DNA of 64,000 nucleotides from Cymodocea nodosa (taxonomy: Eukaryota; Streptophyta; Magnoliopsida; Alismatales; Cymodoceaceae), in contig JAZBRI010000011.1 in assembly GCA_036874045.1 (NCBI GenBank), positions 7,507,001-7,571,000 on the forward strand, written 5' to 3'. A program made the position numbers and the translations under genes. Under the pieces are notes generated by a model. The model saw only the letters and a list, made by a program, of their open reading frames with translations, was not told the DNA's origin and ran no database searches. Below are positions 1-10,518 of this stretch, piece after piece. Positions within the stretch are counted from its first letter, which is position 1. The number at the start of each line of letters is the position of its first letter.

Positions 1-352
1 TCAATCAATTCAAGATATATATAAAACTATATATATATTTAAATTGTCGTTTGAATTGAAATGAAATAGATTAAATCAATTCAAAAATATCTTAAAAAAA
101 TATCAATTTATTGAGATTTCGGTCAATCAATTAAATCTCGATTGAATCAATCAATAATTTCAATCAATTCAAGATATATATAAAATAATATATATATATT
201 TAAAGTATCGATTGAATTGAAATAAAATTAGTTCAACTAATTCAAAAAAAATCCTAAAAAAATACAAATTTATTGAGCCATCCAATCGATTAAAAAAATA
301 TATATATATAACATAAATTATCGATTGAATCGAAAGATAAATAATTCAATTG
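1..352. repeat. AT-rich tandem repeat, about 160-bp period
   Basis: Two near-identical copies start at 1 and about 160, each opening with the same 'tcaatcaattcaag' stretch followed by a TA-rich run and a 'cgattgaattgaaat' block. A shorter, more diverged third copy covers roughly 293-352. The left edge is cut by the window, so the array may be longer. No coding potential is seen. Confidence 0.7.
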
Positions 353-1600
353 TTTCCAATATTTATAAATATTAATAATTTATAATCTATTGATTGAACC
401 AATATATTTACGGTTCAACCATTATTCAATAGATAAATATGTAAATAATAATAATATATTAGTAAATATTTTATTTTTTTCTTAACCAAGACATCCTAGT
501 TTGGTCAAGTTAAGTAAATATACATACATATATATTAAAATAATAATGTTAAACTAGGGATTAATAATGATATAACATCTTTAAATTATTTTTTAAAAAT
601 TATAAATACACATAAAAGAAAATAAATATAATTATATAAAAAAATTTAAGACAAAGAGAGAATAATATCAAAAATATATATATTCAAAAATTAATAATAA
701 TATTAAATTAAAATTACAGAAAAAAATTAGGATGTAGATTTTTAATGATTATCTTTTATGGACCTTTTGCATTTTGATGATTGTTATTCTATATTGAGCC
801 ACTATATTTTGTAATGTACAATATTTTTACATTTAATGTACATAATTATATTTGAACATGAAATAAATAAATTTTATTTTTAAATATTAAATTACATATT
901 TATGGATCAATTATACAATTTTAGGTAATATTTTACAATTTATTTTATTACTTTTTTTATTTTGAAACATTCTAGCATGCATGGGAATTTTAATTTTCTA
1001 AATTTTTTAGTAAGTGCATAAACTCTTATGAGAATTCTCACATTCTAGATATTTCATTTTATTTTCTTTACTTTTGAACTTTCTATTTCTTTTATATTTG
1101 AACTTTATGGTGTACATTACCAGACATTAAGAGTTTATTTTATTGCATTCTGAATCTTAAAGTATTTTGTTATTAATCTTCTTCTCATTATTTGTTTTTC
1201 TTTGAACTTCGTCAATTGATGATCTTTCTATATTCATCTTGATCATCATCTTATTTAGTATTACTACTTTATTTTTCTTGTAATATCCTTGATGTATATA
1301 TATTTCCAACTTTATTATTAAATTTTACATCATCAAAACTAGTAGGAAAATTTTCCTAACTCAAGTAATTATTAAATATTTTGATATCATGTCAGTAGAA
1401 GAAACATATTCCAAACAAAGAAGGAAATTTCTTATAAACCAAATAATACCTTCAAGAGCACGGACTACCGAAAATATATTATACTTTTCTAATGACTCAT
1501 GTCATGATCTTTCTTTTCTTTTGCTCTGTTTTTCTTCCTTGAAAAGTTTTTTTCCTTTTTACTTTTTCTGACGGTCAGGACATTGGCAATTGACAAATGA
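353..1600. other. AT-rich intergenic DNA, nothing recognised
   Basis: Low-complexity A/T-rich sequence with only short chance ORFs. The last 100 bp become less AT-rich and probably hold the promoter and 5' UTR of the gene starting at 1704, but no clear TATA box could be fixed. Confidence 0.5.
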
Positions 1601-1703
1601 ACCTGGAGAGAGACACATCATTTAATGGACGCCAATTTAAACCCACCCTGTCACCTTCCACACCCAGACCACTCCCGTTCTACTTCCTCTCCACACCTCA
1701 GCC

Positions 1704-2381
1704 ATGGAAGTAATGCTATACGTTCCCCCTTCTCTCACCCCCTCTTCTCTGACCCTCGTAAATTGTTCGGACATTGGTTGAGACAATTGCCTGTTCTTCT
1801 TCATGCTCTTCGCAGGGATCGAAGAGGAAGCAGATGCCAAAATTTGGGAACTGGGATTTCTACGATGACATTCCACTCAGTGGAGGTTATTTCCATAAAG
1901 ATGCCGACCTCTTCAAGATGCCACAAGCCTCCCTCCCTCATCACTACACCCACAAGGTCCTTTCTCTCTCTCTAACACTGAAAAGTGGATGTTGTTTGGA
2001 CTCAGAGGTGGTTTTCTGTATTGGGTTTCAGTCAACAAAGACTGAAGAAAAGAGAAGGAAGCAGGAGCATCAGGAGCAGAAGAAACAAGTGAGGACCTGC
2101 GACCCAACATCACAGCAACAGCAAAAGCAGAGGAGGCACAGAACGCTCAAGGCAGTCGACGAGGACCTGTACAAGGTCCCACCGGAGTTCCTCTACCAAA
2201 AACCCAAGAGAGTAAGCAGCGCACGATACAAAATCAATACTCCTCTTTCTCCGTTCCCAAATCGAAATCCCTTTTTATTCTTGCTCTTGTGTCTACGTTC
2301 CTTCTTTTCCTTTTCTTGCAGGAGAGGAAGGTGGTATGTGACTTCCTGAGGAGATGCATTGGTTTGAGCAGCATTGAATGA
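1704..2381 (+). CDS. RIN4/NOI-like small protein (AvrRpt2-cleavage-site family), four exons
   Basis: Predicted exons are 1704-1709, 1816-1956, 2032-2211 and 2322-2381. All introns are GT-AG and phase 0, giving a 128-residue protein. Residues 9-15 read MPKFGNW, which matches the PxFGxW core of the NOI domain, the site cleaved by bacterial AvrRpt2 in RIN4. It is followed by DDIP and an aromatic-rich stretch, as in that family. A Lys/Gln-rich basic linker follows, then a C-terminal block with DEDLYKVPPEFLY and a tail with two cysteines (VCDFLRRCIGL). RIN4 relatives are anchored to the plasma membrane through C-terminal cysteines, so a membrane role is plausible but inferred. Exon 1 is only ATGGAA. 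The start was chosen because the next upstream ATG in the region is out of frame and the acceptor at 1814-1815 joins cleanly. Intron 2 is 75 bp, in frame and stop-free, so retention would still give a protein. The family is fairly sure; the exact gene is unknown. Confidence 0.72.
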
Positions 2382-5340
2382 GAAGTCCCTTCAATGTTTT
2401 CATTTTTCCTTTACTGCAAGTCAATGGAGCTTCCTTCTTTCAGTCTCAAGCTGTGTTCTGTTCTGTGAACTAGACCTTCTTAGGCCTGCACTTGTTTGTT
2501 GCACAATCTTTTTTATTTTTTTTCCTTCTCGTATAAATATCCGAGTGCCATGGAAGGCAAGGACATGTGTCTTATTGCCAAAGTCTTATTCTATCTTTTG
2601 GTGTCAATACAATACACGGTTCGGTTCGTCTACCGACGGCCCTCCAAGTGAGCCAATAATGTGGGTATAAATTTGCATTTCTCTTTATTTTGCAATTATA
2701 ATAGGTAAAAGCGTAGGTATTATTTATGAATTATCGGGTAAAGAAATGGCTTAATAAATAAATAATATGACAAAAGATTATATCTTTATCTTTACAGACC
2801 TGTCAGCTATTTCAAAATAGTTAACTTACATTATTTATGTACCTTTAATCGAAACTTGAATATTGATCATTACATTTTCTTACCAATTAAAAAAGAGGCA
2901 ATAGACTGTTCATCACATGCATGGAGAGGGGGCTTGAACAGCCAGTTGCTGTTTTCTTCCGTAAGTTCTCGATGTCCTTTTTCTGTGGATTTGTCTCATG
3001 CCAATAATCTAATATAACATTTACTGGCAGGGCACCACTACAAAGCATGGATTTGTCCTTTTCCCAAAAGGTTGATTCATCTCTTTCTCCCACGACCACT
3101 CATAGGTTTGAAAATTAGTGCGACATGTCTGATGAGCTACCAAATCGACCGGTTGTTTGCTTCTGCGTGGGAAAAAGCAACCTGCCAATTTGTCTTTTGC
3201 TTTCTTTCTTTTTTCTTCCGTGTGATGAGTTTAAAATTTTTTCATGTTTTTTTTATAAGTTAAAGAGGTATATCATTAAAAACTTAGATACGTAGACATA
3301 GTTGGAAAACAGTACAAAAATAAGTAGGTCAAAATTACAAAGCAAAACTCCCGATAAAGAGCAACAGCTAAAAGAAAAATAAATTATTTTTCACTACCCT
3401 ACTCCACAATATCCATGGGGTTTTGGGGTATAGGACTTAGTTATATAATAGGTGATGTTGAATTATTTGAAGATCAAACAACATTTAAGTAGCTTAATTT
3501 GGATATGCAAGGAATGTTGATTCCAAGGAAAATGAAGTTTCACGAATTTTTTTTACACTTAGAATCCTAGAGAATGAAAAATTTTGATCTTTGTTTGCAT
3601 ACCATTACAATTTAACCTATTACATGTTTGTATTTAAAATCGCAATTTCATTGTATCACTTTTAGAAAAATATTTTTTATCAATGTGTTTACAAGCATAC
3701 TTAACGATCTCTATATTTAGGAAAAGTAATTTTTGTTTTTGTTCAGTTTTTGAAATGTTGGTGAAAACCATCTTATACAAAAATGTAGACATTATCTTGA
3801 GTTTCTCCAAGTATCACCATAATCTTCTATATTCCAAAAAAAATCACTCAAAAAGTTATAAATAATATCCTTTCCAATATTATATATTTTTTCAAATAAC
3901 ATAAGCCCATACACAACCCCAAACTACCTTAGGTCAATTGAAGGTCTTATCCATCTTTCTTTTTCTCTTTCAATAATGGCTTAGTATTTCATGTTATGGC
4001 ATGAACAAAGTTAAAACTTAACTAATCCATAAGTTTTTTTAAGAAAAATGGTAGAGATTATGTAGACACTTCACTTTTGCTCACTTCTTTTGATGCAAGT
4101 TGGGTTGGATTTCCATATCACACCAAACTCCTCCTTCTTTAGGGTTTGCCTTAATCAGGCTCTCAAAGGCCTACTTTATCGCAATCCCAACCCATGGAAT
4201 GTGTCAATCTTGAGCATCAACTTTGTTATCAACATCACTTCTATCCCTAATTGCATTTCCACCTTAATTAGTATGGTCAAAGGTGTTCATCAACTTGATC
4301 AAAGTCAAGAGTCAAATACTAACCAATGGTGACATCACACCCTCTAACATCCCATGGTACAATGTTAGGAGGCATAGATTGGCACCCACCATGTGTTGAA
4401 CACTACCTTGCTACCCATATTTTAACATTTGAGGGAGTGCACATAGACCAAAGCATTTTTAGGATCGTTCAATGCTTCTAAGGTATTTTCACAATCTTTT
4501 GAGATTAATTTCTCCCTACTAGATGAGATTTCAGACAAACGAATTGCATTAGAATGATTAGGAAGATCCCTAGAATAAATTCTAAAAATTTCATTTTTAA
4601 TGATTTTCTCTGTCTATCATATCAACATGACACAAGGCATGCCAAATTAGTAAATGTAACACATGCTAGCACTAGATTGGTTGCTCAAAAGTCATCCACC
4701 AAATGGGCCAACGAGAGAGTGACATTATTAGGAAAATTATCCTTGATGATGTACAAATATAATTCATAATGTTTAGGTTAATATTTTGATGATGAAAAAC
4801 TATGGACTTAGTGTGAAAATCTGAAAGTGAGGATTAGAACGTCTTCACAAAAAGTGAGGTGAATTGTAAATGTTTTTTAAAATTAAAGCACAAAATCACA
4901 TAGTAAAAATCTTTCTAAATTAGTCTTTCTATTATGCACAAGATTTTTATGCTATTACAAAACAAGGTATAACAATATCAAAAAAATTTCAAACCTTTTA
5001 CCCTTGAGTAATAAATACAATTAAGAAACTTATACCTTTTCATCTTCAAATAAAAACACAAGACCTTGACATTTACTTCACTAAGCTATTCTTTAGTTGT
5101 TGGGACTTTACTCCTTTGGATGCTTCGTAGATCTTTAGCTTTGATTCTTTTAAACCTTTAGCGCTTCAGGTAAGTCTCGTATGGTGTAAGTGATTTTGTT
5201 GTGTGCAAATTTTTGAATTCTCTAGGTAAGGATATTTTTCTCTAAAAAGGAATGTTTCTTTGTTTGGAAGGGATATTGCTCTCACTAGAAAGGGATATTA
5301 CTCTCACTAGAAAGAGATGTTCTGAAATGCAACTCAGATC
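2382..5340. other. 3' UTR and unassigned intergenic DNA
   Basis: The first 300 bp are probably the 3' UTR of the RIN4-like gene. Beyond that no coding family was recognised on either strand: ORFs at 2887-3099, 4090-4332 and 4554-4769 give no known motif. A 22-bp direct duplication (aagggatatt(g/a)ctctcactag) lies at about 5268-5312. The stretch from 4780 on looks like decayed LTR sequence but could not be assigned. Confidence 0.4.
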
Positions 5341-6462
5341 CTATTCAAAATGAAAAAGTGCATAATATTAATGATTAATTAATGGTTAATTACATTATAT
5401 TTAGCTTATCATATGAGAATTAAGTCATTATGTGATAATTATATGATTACATGCCTTAATTATAGAACGTGCATAATTTCAAGGAATTACTGTTAATTAA
5501 ATATCATCTTTGAAAGATTGAAAACTTGAGGTAAGCGTGGTTTTGTAATATTAAGCATGATATGTTCTACTTGCATATATTTATATCATGTATAATGTAT
5601 GTGTTGAATTTAAATACTATGACATGTGAGTTGCACATGTTTAACTCATTAAGTTAGTATAACTATATGCATTGAGTTACTCAATTAAATATTAAGGTAA
5701 TGCATTATGTTAGTGTTATAAGTTTATAAGTTATTTTTTTATTGCATGTGATATATTATATTATTATTTTATATCAAGTCCATTGAGTTAAGCTTTACTC
5801 AATGAGATAAGTCCGTTAAGTTACACTTAAGTCAACGAAGTAAATTCGTTGAGTTACACTAACTCCACAGACTAGTTATTTTCTAATATACCATTGTGAG
5901 TAGTTATAGGAATAGGAAATTCGAAGGAAAACTACGATTGTACGTATCACATAGGATTTAAGCTGTGGAATGAAGAAGAAATCATCATCGTAGAATTGAA
6001 GGAAGAAGATCCAATCAATCATTTCGTTAGAGATATTTACTATTGAAAGAAATTTAAAAAGAAAAGGAGAAGAATGAAGAAGTGTGGGGGGTGTGTGTGT
6101 GTGGAGTGTATGGAGAATCATACTATCTACAGAAAGTGTTAGTAGTTTCCTGAAGTACCACCATACCGACACCAATACCAAACCAACACAATCACCAACT
6201 ATCAAAGGTCTATGAGAATACTTTCCAGATGTTAGGTCAATTCCAAGCTAAACATGATCACTGACAACCACTGTGAGAAGTGATAGTATCGTAGGAAGGG
6301 AAGTCATTTTCACCAAGCACCAAATCATTTCTCAAGAGATTGTAAAGCTTCTAGCCTTGGTTTGGAGTTGATGCCAATATATTGAAGAGGAGATCAACTT
6401 ACAAGTCTTAGTTCACGATTCTATAAGGAGAGGAGGCATGACGATTAAGTTTTCAAGGGTGT
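5341..6462 (+). mobile_element. Truncated family-A LTR with a Copia-LTR-like segment inside
   Basis: 5341-5540 matches the first 200 bp of the family-A LTR (compare 9686 and 16781), and 5780-6462 matches its middle part (compare 9365-9600 and the 'gagaggagg...aagttttca' block near 11120). Between them, about 5590-5770 resembles the Sirevirus-like LTR at 42188-42340 instead, including 'gagttgcacatgtttaactc'. It stops without a proper LTR end and abuts the minus-strand LTR starting near 6483. Confidence 0.65.
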
Positions 6463-6482
6463 TGTTTGATCAAAAATATTGT

Positions 6483-8660
6483 TGTTTAGTTACTTTTAAA
6501 TGTATATTTATAAGTTCTGCTAGAAGTAACAAACAATTTCTGCAAATCATATATTAAATCTAACTTGTTTTAATTGCAAGTGCATAATATCTATTGTATA
6601 AGTGTTCAAGTACAGGTCGATCCCATAGAGATTGAATTAAAACTTTATACTATTTTGCTTTTTACAACCAAAGTTTTATATGTGTTAAATTATACACTTC
6701 GTTGACTTACTGCTAACTCAACGGACTTAGTTCATTGAGTTATAGCTAACACAACAGATTAACCTTGTGGACTTAAGTTAACCCTACAAGCCTAACTAGT
6801 AACTTCCAATTAAATTTTGTAGGATTGTATGGCTATACAAAAGGAGGGTGAATTGTGTTTTTCAACATTTTCGAATATAATTGAAACTTTAAAACTTAAA
6901 AACAAGTCGAGACACCGTTTTCATAAAATCATTTTTATTCAAGGTTTCAATTACAAAATACAATTCAATTCTCCTCAGAAATTATAGACGCAATTATATA
7001 TCGATACCATGTTTCATCTATACAATTTCATAACTACAAATAGAGAAAACTAATTTTCAGAATTTAAAACATTTCTCCCTGTTTGAGATCTTTCTTCTTC
7101 AGCAATTCTTCAGTGACGAATATCTTGTCTTTCTCTGCTTCACTGAATTTACTCTCTTCTGATACTTTAAATCTGACATTTTCTACATGACTGAATTTTC
7201 TTCCATCTTAGTATGCTTCACTGAATTTTATTCCACCTGAGAGCTTTTCCCTGAAGAGGTGTTTTTGATCTTTGAAAAGATTTTTCTTTTGGTGTGCAAG
7301 GATAACTGATCAACGAGAATTCTATGTCTTTTATACTATATCTTCATTTCATGCATATCCTCCATGTTTAATCACTATCAGTTTTCCACTTCTTAACGTC
7401 TTTTCTTTTTCCTTCATTGAAATACACACGTTCTGACCCACACTTACATTTCAAATTTTCTTTAATTATCAATCCTATATCTCTGAAAAATTTCCTGCAA
7501 AATAAACTTTCTCTTCCAAAATTTTTCATCAGTGTAATAAGAGGTCGTTACTTTAATGTTCACTAAACGAGTAAGACAAGTATATATATAACTTAACGTT
7601 TCTAATTTAATGAGTTCTTCATGTGCCAACTCACATGACAAGTATTGTAGCTGACTCAATGAACTATCTTCGTGGTGTTACGATAACTCAACGAACCATC
7701 TCCGTTGTGTTACGATAACTCAACAAACCAGTAATAAACAAATGTTTTTATAATAAGAATTTTACCACGTGCAAAAATAACAACTTAAGTTTATAATGCT
7801 AACCTAACACGTTGCCTTAATGTTCAATATAGCAACTTAACACGTTTAGTTATGTTAATTTAACTAGTTAAACATGTGCACCTCACATGATACAATATAA
7901 CATTCGTAACTTAAAATTTCATCACGTGTACAACACTAACTTAACAAGTTCGTCTTTTCTTTTACTCACTAACTTAACGAGTTCTCATGTGACCTATTTT
8001 AACCTTTAAGCCTCTAACTTAACGAGTTCTCACGTGATCTCTATACGAACAAAACTCTAACTTAACGAGTTGTCTAAATGTGCACTGTTCATGATACAAA
8101 AAATATAACTTTAAAATATATCATGCTTTTCAATAAAAACATACGTTAACTTAACGTTTAGTTAAATGAGAAATTAATGCAACGAAACGATTAGTTATTA
8201 ACTTAGTATAATCTCAAATCCAATACAAACAAATATTTATATTAGTAAGCTTTTTCTGTATTAATTGATGATTTTAATTTCTTTTCACAAGCAATAGTAA
8301 TTGAGCAAATATGATTATTTTCATTTAGCACACATCATCAAAACAAAATACTCAACAAATTTGTTGTTTTATAAAGGAATTCAGCCATCCATTGGGTAGT
8401 TCCATAGATTGTAAACAACATCAATTAAACTTTTAATGTTAGTTCATCTGGTATTTATCATTAATCAACACTAACATTCAGATATTTCAAACAGTAACTA
8501 CTAAGATTTTGGGTATTTTGTATGAACCAATTTCAGTAATCAATAATACGATTTTCTATTTTCTAAATTAAATAAATATGAAACATTCACAATACTAACA
8601 ATAATAACATTACTCACGATATGAAATAGACAATACAACACATAAATGCTAACTATAAAG
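6483..8660 (-). mobile_element. Element III (family A, minus strand): distal part of the 3' LTR
   Basis: On the minus strand this matches the 3' portion of the complete minus LTR at 26169-28133: 6541-6817 pairs with about 26265-26500, and 8363-8660 with about 26520-26815. It is interrupted by a Copia solo LTR at 6818-8357. The part equivalent to about 26815-27390 is missing, and the LTR resumes at 22842. The likely explanation is that element II, the 5S-like sequence and a deletion split this LTR. No matching target duplication was found at 6478-6482 versus 28134-28138, so the link to 28133 is inferred from homology. Confidence 0.6.
6818..8357 (-). mobile_element. Solo LTR of a Sirevirus-like Copia element (same family as 41731-43262)
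   Basis: On the minus strand it begins TGTTGAGTATTTTG and ends CAATCCTACA, so it has the TG...CA ends of an LTR. It is flanked by a perfect 5-bp target duplication, AATTT, at 6813-6817 and 8358-8362. Length is 1,540 bp; the related LTR at 41731-43262 is 1,532 bp. No internal sequence is present, so it is a solo LTR left by LTR-LTR recombination. It contains several copies of an 'aactcaacga' motif and CACGTG cores. Confidence 0.9.
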
Positions 8661-8777
8661 GTGTATTTACACCTACTACCAAGCACCTACTCCTATAAGA
8701 ATTTTAGAGTTAAGCGTGTTTGGGTGAGAGCAGGACTAAGATGGGTGACCACCTAGAAAGTTCTCGTATAGTGCTTA
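8660..8777 (+). pseudogene. 5S rRNA-like sequence, full length (pseudogene or 5S-derived retroelement part)
   Basis: About 118 bp align end to end with plant 5S rRNA (about 120 nt). The best part is 'gttaagcgtgtttgggtgag' followed by 'ctaagatgggtgacc', which cover the internal promoter A box and C box, and the 3' end 'agaaagttctcgtatagtgc' also matches. There are many substitutions, notably in the first 50 bp, so it is not a functional gene. It lies exactly between a truncated family-A LTR and the start of element II. Alternatives are a reinserted 5S copy, a SINE3-like element, or part of a Cassandra-type TRIM, whose LTRs carry 5S sequence. Confidence 0.75.
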
Positions 8778-8782
8778 TGAGT

Positions 8783-9685
8783 TGTTTAGAATGAAAAAAT
8801 GCATAATATTAAGGGTTAGATGATGGTTAATTGCATAATATTTAGCTTATCATATGAGAATTAAGCCATTATGTTATAATTGCACTATTATATGCTTTAA
8901 TGAAAGAATCTGCATAATTTCAGGGAATTAGTATTAATTAAGTACATTTTTGAACTGTCGAAGAATTGCAGGCTTTTTAAATTCTAAGTCTTCGAATTTT
9001 CTGTTATTTTGGAGAGTTATATTTAATGTACCGGACAGTTATATTTTAAATGTTTAAAGAATATTTTATTATTTCTTGGAGTACACGTGTTGAAACATTA
9101 ATGCATGACTTAAGTGAATGTTCGATAAGTTATCTACTAACTATCTAAAATGTGTCTGAACATCAGATAGTTAGGTTTGCAAGTATCCATAATATCTTTT
9201 TATCATAAAATGGCCTGAGGACATGTGTCATGATTTGGAAACTTAACTTAAGTTATCTTTCAGAAGGTTAGGTGCTAACTATCTGAAAAGCATATAAGTT
9301 TTGGATACTTATAATTGTAACTATCTAAAACATTTGAACTCATTATTTCTTTATTGCACTGTTTTATAGTAAAATCATTGAAGTAAGTCCATTGAGTTAC
9401 ATTAACTCCATGGACTATTTATTTTCTAAGATGCCACTACAGTAGTTGTAGAAATAGGAAATTCAAAGGAAAACAATGATTGCACGTATCACGTAGGAAT
9501 TCACTCGTGGAATGAAGAAGAAATCACCATCGTTGATATGAATGAAGGAAATTCAACCGATCATTTAAGTAGAATCAATTATTATTGAAAGAAATATAAA
9601 AGAAAAGCAGAAAGACGAAAAGTGTGTGTGAAGGTGGAGAACCGTGCTAATTGCAAGAAGCATCGGAAGTCCCTAAAGCTCCACA
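8783..9685 (+). mobile_element. Element II (family A): first part of 5' LTR
   Basis: It starts with the family LTR terminus TGTTTAGAATG at 8783 and follows the family sequence until element I inserts at 9686. The second half resumes at 19074. Together the two parts give about 1.98 kb, close to the 1,965-bp LTR of element III. Compared with element I, this LTR lacks most of the 42-bp hairpin array. Confidence 0.8.
9681..9685. repeat. Target-site duplication CCACA, left side of element I
   Basis: CCACA at 9681-9685 is repeated at 19074-19078 immediately after the right LTR. The joined flanks restore a sequence matching the uninterrupted LTR of element III (minus strand, about 27205-27235). Confidence 0.9.
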
Positions 9686-10021
9686 TGTTTAGAATGAAAA
9701 AGTGCATAATATTATCGGTTAAATGATGGTTAATTACATAATATTTAGCTTATCATATGAGAATTAAGTCATTATGTTATAATTGCATTGTTATATGCTT
9801 TAATGAAAGAATTTGCCTAATTTCGGGGAATTAATGTTAATTTAGTACATTTCTGAACTGGCGGTAAATTGTAGGCAGTGAAATTCTTAAGTATCCGAAT
9901 TTTCTATTATTTCGGACAATTATGTTTAATGTACCGAACAGTTATGCTTAATGTACCGAAGAGTTATGTTTAAATTACCGAACAGTTATGTTTTAAAAGA
10001 ATATTTTATTATTTCCTAAAG

Positions 10022-10304
10022 TACACGTGTCGAAACCATAATACATGACTTAAGTGAACTTTCAGTGAGTTATCTCTAAGTATCCAAAATTGCAGCTAGG
10101 CATTAGATAGTTATATGTGTAACTCTCTGAAATATCCTTTTATTATAAAATAGTTGTGGACACGTGTCCTGTTCTAAGAGAATGACTTAAGTGGATTTTC
10201 GGTGAGTTATCTCTAACTATCCGAAATGCATTTGGGCATCGGATAGTTAGACTTGTAACTCTCCGAAATATTTCTTTATTATAAAATTGCTGATGACACG
10301 TGTC
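10022..10304. promoter_or_regulatory. Three G-box/ABRE-like palindromes in the LTR
   Basis: TACACGTGTC at 10022-10031 and perfect GACACGTGTC palindromes at 10159-10168 and 10295-10304, one per roughly 136-bp repeat unit. Each is followed by 'gacttaagtg' or similar and 'gagttatct'. CACGTG with flanking GTC is the core bound by plant bZIP/ABF and bHLH factors. Function is inferred from the motif only. Confidence 0.5.
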
Positions 10305-10350
10305 GTGATTTGGAAGATTAACTTAAGTTATATATCGATGAGTTATCTAT

Positions 10351-10518
10351 AACTATCCGAAACGCATCTGAACATCGGATAGTTAAGTCTGTAACTATCC
10401 GAAATGCATCTGAGCATCAGATAGTTAAGTTTGTAACTATCCAAAATGCATCTAGGCATCAGATAGTTAAGTTTGTAAGTATCCGAAATGCACTTGAGCA
10501 TCGGATAGTTAAATTTAT
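10351..10518. repeat. Tandem array of four 42-bp hairpin units
   Basis: Units start at 10351, 10393, 10435 and 10477, each with an 'aactatccga' arm, an 'aatgcatctgagcat' centre and a 'cggatagtt' arm, so each can fold back. The same array is in the 3' LTR at about 17446-17610. The 42-bp period (14 codons) produces an artificial repeated peptide on the minus strand. Confidence 0.85.

Noticed and set aside
1625-1975. 116-residue ORF overlapping the RIN4-like gene
   Set aside because: It is in another frame than the PKFGNW motif and runs through intron 1 and exon 2; a shadow.
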